Positions 11,823 to 23,800 of a stretch of 64,000 nucleotides of DNA are shown in pieces. The notes below the pieces were generated by a model. That model worked only from the letters and a program-made list of their open reading frames with translations. It ran no database searches and was not told the origin of the DNA. A program made the translations under genes and the position numbers. Each line of letters begins with the position of its first letter. Position 1 is the first letter of the stretch. Source of the DNA: Triatoma infestans (Eukaryota > Arthropoda > Insecta > Hemiptera > Reduviidae); NCBI GenBank assembly GCA_011037195.1, contig JAAEAF010014564.1, positions 92,701 to 156,700 on the forward strand, read 5' to 3'.

Positions 11823-14800
11823 ACACACACATACACACCTATATATGGTGTGAGAAGCCAAAACAAAATATGTAGTATATTGTATTTATTATCAAGATTC
11901 ATAATTTTAAGCACCGAAGAAGATTAAATATATAATCGGAACGTCTGCAAAAAGAGTTTCATTGACCATATCCCAAAAAATCATTGTACGTATATTTTAC
12001 CACTTGTGGTCGAAAAATAAATAATATAATATAAATGCGAATAGTGTCGTATTTTAAATATTATTATATTTTTTTTTTTTTGCCTTGTTAAAGACAATAT
12101 ATTTGTCGAAAAATTGGCGAAATTTTTTTTTTTTTTTCCAAGACCGAACTTCATTATTATCTTCTATCATATTAAGTACGGTCAAAAAGAATCATCCATC
12201 TTTATATACTATAGGTGCAACCGGTATCGAAGATCGCCTACAAAGCGGTGTGCCAGAAACTCTTAAATCTCTTAGAGCAGCTGGAATTGTTGTATGGTTA
12301 TTAACAGGAGATAAAGTTGAAACAGCTACCAATGTAGCGTTAGCATCTGGGCTTTTCTCTTCTCAAACAGATACGCTCAGATTGGCAGCAAGATCCAAAC
12401 ATTCCGCAGAAGCTGCTATACAATTCTATGCTGCTGAATTAAGTAGACCTGCAGTAAGGTATGATTTTTAAAATTATTATTTATTTTTAATCTTCATAAT
12501 AATTTAAAAAAAAATAATTTCATTAAAAATGTTTTCATGATTTTTAGAGTCGATAGCTCAGGTACTTCTATGAGAACAACGAAAGTTCGTCAGAAATCAA
12601 TAATTATTGATGGAAAGACTCTTACGTTAGTATTATTGAATAATGCGTGAGGTTTATTATAAAATATACATGAATAATTTCAAATTATTCTCTATATTTC
12701 AGATTTATCCTTGATCCGAGGTCCAACTTAACACTGCCATTTTTAGAACTTACAAAACATTGTACATCAGTTTTATGCTGCAGAGTAACTCCTCTGCAAA
12801 AGGCTACAATAGTTAGAGTTGTTAAAGAAAAACTCAAAATGAGAACACTTGCAATTGGTTAGTAAATTTTCTTCAAACTCGTTTTTTATTTTCACTTACT
12901 ACATATTTTAAATTTGTTTAGAATGGTTTGCTAATGCTTTATCATCATTACATTGGCAAGGTCAGTCATTGAATTTATTTCTTTTCGATGAATGGCATCA
13001 ATTAGATTTGGCGTTTCAAGAGAAATCGGCCGGTTGAAATATCACCAACATTAAATAGCGTTAAATAAAAAATCTGTTCTTTTTTAATATTTTTATTTAT
13101 TTTATTTAAACAGCTTTAAATTCGACTCCCAATTTTGTTCATGAAGTTATTTGATATGTATAAGTTATTTATAGCATAAGTATTTCCTATTCGGCTTATG
13201 TCCACGACTCCGGTGAATAGACATTCATTACTATGTGGTTTGAAGTAAAAAAATTAAGAAAATACTGTTAATTTTCAAGTTTGATAGTCAGATATTCTTT
13301 GAGCACCAATATTTTTCCATTTTTTACTTTACAATATGCTCATTTATTAGCATAAAAAACTTCATTTTCCATATTCTCAGGGGATGGAGCAAATGATGTA
13401 TCCATGATTCAGGCAGCTGATGTAGGTATCGGCATTTCTGGGCAAGAAGGAATGCAAGCTGTCATGGCATCGGATTTTTCAACATCAAAATTTAAGTTCC
13501 TACAAAGGCTGATACTTGTACATGGACATTGGTCTTATCATAGACTAGCAAATATGGTGCTTTATTTTTTCTACAAAAATGCAGTAAGTTTTATCGTCTC
13601 TAGTCAATAGTCGGATGATTATGTATAATTTATTTCAAAGTTATGATTGTTAATGAGGGAGTCAAGAGATTTTTTCCAGCTCTACGGACCCAACCATTAC
13701 AATTGATGACGATGATTTGGCATTGGTTTGAAGTAAAAGAGTTTCTTTGATTAATGGTACGACTCTCCAGATCAGAGGATCTTATTATATATATTCTGAG
13801 TTTCACATTTCTGTGATTTAAAAAGAATTCGCATGAGAAAACTCGTGGAAGGAAGACTTAGTAGTCCCCATAATAAAAAAAAATAAAATAAATAAACAAG
13901 AAAATGTATGCAATTTTAACCGTCTCATATCTCTTCCATCGTGCATCCTAAAGACTTACGAAAAATTAATTAAAAATCATTTAGAATGTTGGTATGAAAG
14001 CTATCCAGAAACTTCCAGTCTCTCACTTGTAAATAAAAAGAAAGCACTTGGTATTCTGATAAAATTAATTAACAACATTCTAGGTATATTGTCTAAAAGA
14101 ACCTTATATCTACATCAGTTGATGACATGTTAGTAGGTGCGCTACTAACAAGATATGGCTTGCCTCAAGGCATCTTCATCTGCCTTCATCCCCAGAATTA
14201 TATGCCATTTATACAGCAGATCTGGAAGAAATACTATAATAAAAATTCGACAATATGCAGACGATATAAAAAAAAAAAATTCCAACAAATAAAACAGTTG
14301 GGAGATTTTTTCAGCTGAGTTATTTTTCATTAAGTCATTTACGATGATGTTCCTGTTTTTATGCAAACAATCTTTCTAAGACAACAGACTACAAAAAATT
14401 TTTTTTTTTTTTAATCTATTTCAGGTTTTGGAAATATTTCAGCTAGCATCTTTTTTAATTCCAAATTCAATGCCTAATCGTCTGAATACTTACATACACA
14501 TTTCATTCAACTGTGTACAATTGCTAAATTATGCTTATGTTTTATGTTTTATGGTCAAAATATCATTAAAATATATTAATTCATTTGTTGTTTCCAGACT
14601 TTTGTATTTTTAATATTTTTATATCAGTTTTATTGTGGATTTTCCGGTACAGTGATGATTGATCAAATGTATCATATGTTATATAATTTGTTTTTTACAT
14701 CTTTACCGCCTTTAGCTATAGGTATGTTGCACATTATATTTAATAGTATTTAATTAGTTCTAGATATGTATGTGCATTTGATTTATCAAAATATTTAATG

Positions 14801-17800
14801 TATCACTTATTAAACACTATTGCTTCTTTTAGGAGTTTATGATCAGGATGCTCCTGAACAAGTATTAATAGCTAAGCCAACTCTTTATAATTACGGTAGA
14901 TTAGGAAAAGCATATCGAACACATTCTTTTTGGATTACAACCTTAGATTCAGCCTATCAAAGTTTGGCCATATTTTTTATTGCAATTGGGGTGAGATATT
15001 GCTTACTAAGAAGTTTTTTTATTTGAGTAATTAATTTAAAGAAATACCTGAAAGAGTTATTCTGTGTAAATTTCAGGTTTATTCGGGAACGGATATAGGT
15101 ATTTGGGAATTTGGTTCAACTATAACTAGTTGCTGTATGTTTGCTATGTTAGCTGAAGTTGCACTAGAAACAAAAAGTTGGGTATGTATGTTTTCTTAAG
15201 ACATTATTGTTAGGTTTAGGTTAGGTTTACTAATTGGTATTATGTTTTCAGACAATATTACATGTAGGATCGCTTATACTTTCTATTGGAGCATTTTATG
15301 CATTCTACCTCATGTACAGTTACACTTGCATGCAGTGTTTAGGACTATCTAGCAATACGGATGTGATGCAGACAACACTTTTCGATCCATCATATTATCT
15401 CATTCTTGTTTTAACGACCGTCACTGCCCTTATTCCAAGATTTATTTGGAGATCTGTTGAAAGTTTCTTATTTCCTTCTGAAATTCAAAGAGCAGTGATT
15501 GATACCAAGGAAGCATTTAAAAGAGGAGATAATTTTCTTGTATCTTGGTCTCGATCCACTTCTACTTCCTCAATATATAGGTAAGTGGTTTCGCTATTAT
15601 TATTTTAATTAATTAACTAGTAATGATTTAAGATCGATTCAAGCTGTTGATAACTAAGTCAAAGCATTGGTAGAACCATTTCATGGACCATCCCCATCTC
15701 TTATGTCCTCATGTCCATTGAAATACCTTCCGAGTTTCTCGAAATAATTGACTTGAAGTTGAGGCTGCCTGTAAGTGAATTGACTTGAACTACTTACAAA
15801 TTAGTAAGGTAAATTACTTAGATGTTACGTTTCCGCTCCATGAACTAATAGCTAAGGCTAATAAAATAAATTACCTTTATCTCACTGCTCAATTTGTTTT
15901 GCAGATTATCATATCAGATTTTTTCCTTTAATTTAAAAAAAAATGTCTTTTTCAAAATCTTCTGTTGCTAAGACTACTTGCTTTAAATACTATCATTGCT
16001 AGATGTCCCCAATCTTCTCACTTCATCACTTGCCCAGTTAATCAAGTTACAGAAACCATTTCTTCTAATAAAGATTGAACATATTTTGTTCTACTATGAC
16101 ATTTTAGAATCAATTTTAGTGTGTGTAATAGACATTTGTAATTTGAAGAATGGCTAGCCTTTTGTTCAATTTTTCAATAAACTACAAAGTGTTATTGAAT
16201 TATATTCTACTTGAATGCCATGTTCCATTGAATGACAAAATAAGGACATGGACAGACAGTATATTTTTGTTTTGTTATTACTGTAAGATTGGTTATGAAA
16301 CGAAAATAAGTTTAAAGCCCCCGTTTGAAAAACTAGTTTTTAGAAATTTATATTTTATTTATTTATACATCTGTTTTGGCCCGGAGCCATACAGAGGGAA
16401 TTGACGTTAAATAACAGTGTTACAATAGCAAATAATTAAAAAAAGGAAAAGAAAATTTTCTGATAAAATATTGGAAATTACAATAACATTATAAAACTAA
16501 TCAGAAAATTAAAAACTTGGCTATTAATCTCAGAAGTATTTAAAACATTCACACAATTAGAAGATAAAAAAAAAAAAGGAAAAAAAAATTCACCAAGCTA
16601 AAATAATAAAATGTACACAATTTGTAGCCTCAAAAGCAGTGAGTGTGTAAACTGAATTTGCTCTGTGCAAGTCTGTGTTATCACACTGTCTGACAAACGC
16701 ATCCTGAAGATGGGTGAACGTCCGAAACCGGTCGATGACCACAAAATGAAGCAGGCTACCACGGAAAATATCTCTGATGCTTTCCAGCTCGGCGGAACCA
16801 ACCACTACAACAAATATATATTGTTTATTTTGTTTGACTGGTCAGAAACAGATAAATCCATCATTTTGACAATTTTTCAAAACTAGTATCTGAAAATGAA
16901 TAGTACGGAGCTAAAGATTTGTATCTATAAAATGAAAATAAAGGGCAGCACACAAGAAGTTTCAAGAAGAATATCATCTGGATGAAAGCAACAAATGGCA
17001 GTTATAGTTAGAATTAAATTTGAAAGAATTTCTGTTTAAATAAAGATTACAGACTTTCTTATTAGAGAGTTTTAACTGCGCAATCAGTCTGAATTTATTA
17101 ATATGTAGAGGTAATGTGGTGTATGATTGTCCCAGAAAAAAACTGCTTATACATTTGTAATGGAGATTATAGCGGGAGTTAATAACACATTCAACGACCT
17201 GACTAATTAAATTGTTTTTTAATGAATCATTGTAAATCTTTATAAGATTTTTTGACAGTTTGAAAAGATTGAGCCTGCCAGTATACTCTGCATTAAGTAT
17301 AAATAATTTTTTAATCAACTTATCCAGTTATATGGAAGTGCACTATTGTTACTAAGTTCTAGGAAACTCATGTATCAAATCTTAGAAAGTCACGTACCGG
17401 CATTTTAAGCAAATGCATCCAGAATCCTAACATCCTTTTATGAACCTTTCATTACGGCTAGAATGAATTATGCCACTTTCAAGCCGTACAAAACAGTCTC
17501 GAGTGGTTTCTGGTAGATGAATCAGTAATTTGTGAAATCTTAACTGCGCTCTCGCAAGAATGTCACTATAATTACATTCCCACACTTGCACAGAGTAAAG
17601 TAATGTACTTTCAGAAATGGAATCTTGCAGTTTACATTTAATATTCCAGCAGTCGTTCTTGCAAGATTTCATTTGCAAAAAAACAGCGAATTAGCTGAAG
17701 CATATTTAGCCAGAAAGTGATTCTGGCTTGTTAAAACATAGAAGAAGGAGAGAACGGGACACCCAGAAATTAAAAGGATTTACTGTACTTATTCGCTTGT

Positions 17801-20800
17801 CCATCTTTTTTTAGCTGATTTTTATCGGTAACCGTACCACCCCTAGAGAAAATGATAGCGACTTTCTTATTTGTATTAACTATTAATGATTTCTCTTGAC
17901 AGTATTCCTTTAGTATATCCAAATTCTGCTGCGCAGCCACTCTTGAAGGGAAAAGAATTACAGTATCATCCGCATAGAGTAGGAGGTGCTACTCATGTTC
18001 CTTAAACATGGGGATGCCTGTTGAATTTCGCAGTAAAAAGAAGTTCACAACATCTGAGAGGTATAGAGTCCTGGCAAGAAACGTAATTGTAAAAACGAGA
18101 TTAGGGTTTAAATTTGTTAACAGCAGACTAAAAATTAGCAGGATTCTTAACATTCTCAAGTGACGCTCTAATGTGATCAGAATACTTCTCTTTGACAGAC
18201 TTTAAAGCTATTTTATATTCTTTTTTGGAGTTACAGTAACAGTTTACAGTTATAGAGAGAGTTCCATTGTTAAAAGGCCTTTTTTTTTGCAGATTCTGAT
18301 TACAGCTTTTATAATATTTTTTGCGGCCCGACAGGTTGAGTTGAACGATAGTTTATGTTCAATAGCAGATTTACCTGTTCCGTTTTTGGGATTAATTTCT
18401 TTATTAATAAGAATGCCTGAACTATACAGAAAGTCTTATAGTGTTAACAAAGTGGGAATAACCATCCTCTTGATGGGAGAAGCTGGGAAGCGAGTAAATA
18501 TTGCTATTTAATAAAGTTTTAAAAAGAGTAAAGTTTTTAGAATTTCTTACTATAGACTTGAATGTGTTTTTAGATCGGATATAATAAATTAAGGCTAATA
18601 TACAAAGATTATGGTCACTAATAGCAGTGTTATTAAAAACAGCGAAGTCCTGAATTCCGTGAATACCACAAAACATGACCACACTAAGTCAACGACACTG
18701 CAACAAAGCCTATTAACAAAAGTGAAATTACTTGCACAATCACTGAAAGATCTCCCATTACAGATGAAAAGCCCAAATTTCTTCATTGGTTTATCAAAGA
18801 ATCTTCCGAATGTCTGTCACAAAGTATTTGTATTTTCAAAGATCTCGCTGTTTTCATTTAAGCGAGCCTATAAGTTAGTTGAAATCCCTTCCAAAAATTA
18901 TCTGTATATTATTATACTTTAAAAAAAATACTGTACAAATCATCATTAAATAATTCAGTAATCAAATTGTAGCAATTGTTGGCCGTTAGAAATGATCAGA
19001 TGTATCTGTTAGTTGACAAACATTGTTTGTCTTCTTCAGGGGCTATCTTAGAATCGGAAAATTTGTATGCTCTATTAATTACTACATGTTTAATTATGAC
19101 TCATAAATGAGTCAAATATTTTTGCAGACAATGGATGTATTTCATAAAATATATATATCTGAGACTGAGCCAAGACATATCTGAGAGACTTGGCTTTATC
19201 AGAATATTACAAATGTTCCCAAGTACTTACAAAGTTATGAATATTTTTTTTCCAACACTAGTAAATCTTTCAGAAAGGTAGAGCATCCGGTGGGTTAATC
19301 ATTTTTTCCAGAAGAACATTTTTTCCGAAGTATCTATTGACATTTGTCATGACCACTTCTTTTGCTTGCATTTCCTTTTGCCTAGTTATAATTTTCTTCT
19401 GGGATTAGTTTACTGGAAGCCAAGTCTTGCTGATCGTGATATTACTGAATTATCAGATGTATCTCTTAGTTGGCTGATCGGTCAGGGGGTATCATAAGAA
19501 AAACACTAAAAAGTTTTTTAAGTGTTTTTTATTAATGGCCCGACGTTTCGACAAACATTGTTTGTCTTCTTCAGGGGCTATCTTAGAATCGATAAATGAA
19601 ATAAATTTGAATAACTATCTACATTCCACATACCTATTCACAAAAGATCATATTCTTCGTATCTAAATAGCTGTCAAAACATCCGTCGAAGACAAGGATT
19701 AGCTAAGTGGATAGCGCGTTGGACTCGCACGCGGAGGTCTCGGGTTTGAGTCCAGTGCTACCCTTAGATTTTCTCTCCCTACGAGTCTCTATAGCTCACT
19801 GTTCGGTGATGGACAGTATTGTCTGTAGCGAAAAAACACTATTCGGAGACCGGCAGTGCACTGAGGAGGCTTCGGTGCTAATGACCATAGATGTTGACGA
19901 GGCATAAAAAAAAAAATTCTTATCAATGAAATGATTGTGTCTGTATATGGCACAACGGCAAGTGGCGATGTACTAGAGAGACACTATCACAGCCCCACTA
20001 AAATTACAAGTCCACGCTGACGGCAAACAAATAACTGTTCAAAATTTTTAAATAACTTGAGATGATTAAAACTTTTAATCGTAGTTTTTAGATTGTATGC
20101 TAATTAATTATAAAGAACTAATAGCACTAGTAAAATACATTGATCACTAGAGATATGTTCTATCGAAGTTACTATAAAAATACGCAAAATAAATATCTGA
20201 AACCTGCTCAAAGACACAGAGCTGTCAAACAAACATCTATCTCAATCGAAAGCTAAAGTCCGCTTCGGCGGTACATATACTAAACTAGAAATTTATACTT
20301 AAATATGTACCAAACAATATTTATGTTTGGCCGTTGTTAATTAAACAAGCTAAAAAATTCGTTGGCTGGGGCCAAAGAAGAAACTTTTTATTTTTAAAAA
20401 ATTTGTTCGACGTTTCGGACACTTTTGGTGCCCTTCCTCAGGAATCGTGATGCTAGTTTCTTCATTGTGGAAGTAATGGCATATGTAGTTTTCCTAAAGT
20501 TGTATTTAACGTTGAAGTACTTGAATCCCCGAGATTGCCTGTTTGCATCATTTTGGGGAAGAATTTCGCACAATACACTCATCCACATACAAATAGACAA
20601 TCTCTGGGATTCAAGTACTTCAACCTTAAATACAACTTTAAGAAAACTTTACAACTTTAAGACGATCAAAAAAGGTGTCCGAAAGGTCGAACAAACTTTT
20701 TAAAAATAAAAAGTTTCTTCTTTGGCCCCAGCCAACTAATTTTTTTTAAATATGTACCTTTATTTTCATTTTACAATGTATTTATTTACAATATATGTAT

Positions 20801-23800
20801 GTGAACTCCTTACTCAAAAATGAAAAGTTTTAAGAAGCTGAAACTTGATGTTTCACCACTTGAGGCATCCATCACCCAGGCAACAGGACGGAAAGATTTG
20901 GTCGTAATTCCTTAACCGGAAGTGGAAGTTTAATGAATGGATTTTTTTTAATTTTATTGCGATTTCCTCGAGAGTGGCTCTAATCATTATCTTTAAATTT
21001 TGCATACGCAGCATATACATGTAGACATCACTTTTATTTGAACTTTTTTTTGGAGTAATTTATTTTAGAGTGGTTGGGGGAAAGGGTTGACGGTTGGCTT
21101 CCACCTTAAAAATTGGCGATTCTCCTCAGCTGAAAAATGTAATAAAAAATTAAAGTTTGAAGAAAATCTGTCAATTAGATCTATGAAAGTAGAAGTAAGA
21201 GAAAGTCCTATGAATACTTCATACCAAATTTTTTCTTTCCGAAATTACAAACAGCTTGCTTATTATTATTATTTTTAATGCTTGTGAGAGGAATTTTACG
21301 AAAAGGAATTAGATTTTTGAAGAGGCTCCGCTTAACTAGGTAGCGGCTTTCGAATTTTCGGTACGAGCGGCCGTTTTTTGATACCAGTTGGTGACTCCAG
21401 AGATTGTTGACCCACTTGTGAATAAAAAATAGGAGCTGGCACTGATTGCAAAAGAGAAATCCCCATGCGCACCTGACGTAAGTCTCCACAAATTGCCGTC
21501 TGAGAGGCCATATTTTATGCAAATATTGTAAACATATTCCATGGTTGCTTCTTAGAAGACACATTATACGAATATATTTTTTATTTGATGAACCGTCCAA
21601 ATAAAAAGGTTTTGTAGTTGCTGTGGGATTAATATATTTAAAGAATAAGCCTTTATTTGAGTAATAGAAATCCTGCTGCTAACTGTTTAGAATATTTAGT
21701 TTTAATATGTTATTGATATCTGTAGATGGAACTTTTACATTAAAAATTGCTCCTTCTTGTATGGATTTTTCGGCCAGAGCGTCAACAAGCTCGTTTCCTC
21801 TGATGCCACTATGCGCTTTCAGCCATCCAAAATAAATATTTTTTCTATTTCCTCTTCGATCTCCAACTATATATAATATTTTCGTAATTATATAATTTAG
21901 TTTCACGGTAAAAATAATAATGGCGCTTGGGCCATTTATTTCTAACTTTATGAACAAAAGTATAGAGTTAGATTCTTCAGCTGGGAAATTAAATATGAGT
22001 ATGCGATGCATCACTCCAACGTGAAGAAAATGTAGGGAATTAAGAAGCTCACATTTAATAATTCGTTTGGATATCACCTGAAAGAGGATCATGAAGATTT
22101 CAGTTAAAATCATTTATCGAGAATTAGTCAAGTTTTCCAATAATTTTCAAATACCTATTTGCTATTTCTTAAACGATTTCTTAAAATTTATCTGTTTTGC
22201 TTTCTTTTATTTGTTAAATTTTTTGAGACAAAAATGGATTTATAAGGGGCCATTTCGATGGTAGTTTTGATAAATTTTTCAATAGCAAAAATTCCCAAAC
22301 TTTTTCAGAACCCATGAATAATTACGTTTTACACTGACGGTTCCAGATTGGATGGTAGGTCTGGAACTGGGATCTGTTTTGAGATAGAAGATCATTTGGT
22401 ACTATCTCTTGGTGGTTGGCCCCCCTGTTTTCCAGACTGAGGTTTATGCTGATCTAGTTGTATTTTGGATGAGAGGGTACGTAACACTAACTTAAAAGAT
22501 GTTTGTATCTCCTCGGACAGTCAAGCTGCGATGAAGGCACTGAGTTCATGTGTCTTCACTTCCAGGTTGGTACTAGAATGTTCTATTGTGTGGAAGAGTT
22601 TTCTTCTTTGAAGGATGTGCTTCTCTAGTCAGGATCACAAGTCATATGGGAATTTTTGGGAATGAAGAGGTGGATAGGTTTGCCAAATTAGGCGCCTCTC
22701 TCCCTTTCATTGGCTGTTGCTGTTCTTCAGGCACATGTCTTTCAAGCTTCCAGTCAGGGCTATTAGTGAGATGTTGCTGTGTCTTTTACGGACCTCTCTC
22801 AGGTGTCTGATTAGATCATTCACTGGAATTGTGGTTTAAGGGGGAATACCTCTACGTAATGGGGTTCATGCTAGACCCCTTTTGTATAGTCTGTGAGACA
22901 TCCATTTTATGGCAGATTGCTTGGGTTGTGACGAAATTAGATTTAGCGCCTTTGATCGGTACAGGATGTCTGTGGAAGAGCTTAGGCTATTTCCCGTTAA
23001 GGTTATTGTCCGATTTGTTCGGACTGCGATGAATCTTAGATGGGTTAGAGCCGGGTCTGGATATTTGTTCTAGACACGGTTTATTGTTGTTTTTCTTTGG
23101 TTAGCTACATGGGCCTAGTGGAACTTTGGATAGCGTAAGGTTTGGTCCGTTCCCACAGACAAATGATAATAATATCACAGAGCTTACTTCTATTTCTCGG
23201 AACCCTATTCCGAGTATTCTTGACACATTTTCAGGAACTTCTTGCACTAGTGCCTAATTTTAATTTTTTTATAGCACAATTAGGTTTGCTAGAAGGAAAC
23301 AGTTGGCAAGAAAATATTTCATTTATAGCCACTGTATTGAAGGAAATTGTTTATTTTTGTACTTAAAATAGTTTGAAAAACGAATTTAAGTCAGACAGCT
23401 GTCATATTTATATATGTAAATGCAAAGCGAAGTGTAGCATATTTCTGAGTATGTATGTACGTTGGTGAGAGGTTTAAGCAAATCTGAAATATCAAACATT
23501 TCGATAGGTGGCATGAAGGGGAACTAGCATTCTCCTGCTGATGGTATTGCTTTCTCTTAATTAAGTTTTTTATTAAAACAAAAATGAATTTTATTTTTCA
23601 AGTGGAAGCATACCAAAATTTTAAGTAGCTTTTCACAGCCTGGTGTTGGACCAAATGGAAAATTTACTTTGGTTGACAAATTGGTTTGGCAAACAGTTTT
23701 TGATGATTTAGGGAATATTGAGTAGGTGATTTCAGTAAAAGAGTTTTTCCATGTAATTCATTAACTACTCATAAATTTTTTATTTCCAACTTATTTTCTT

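Noticed and set aside
18290..18300. Acceptor TTTTTTTTGCAG at 18292 as the flippase terminal exon
   Set aside because: In the required phase it adds only Arg-Phe before a stop. The acceptor at 24383 gives a longer, more protein-like tail.
19696..19760. tRNA gene
   Set aside because: A and B boxes are present but the acceptor and anticodon arms do not pair as in a tRNA; it is the head of a SINE that recurs across the window.
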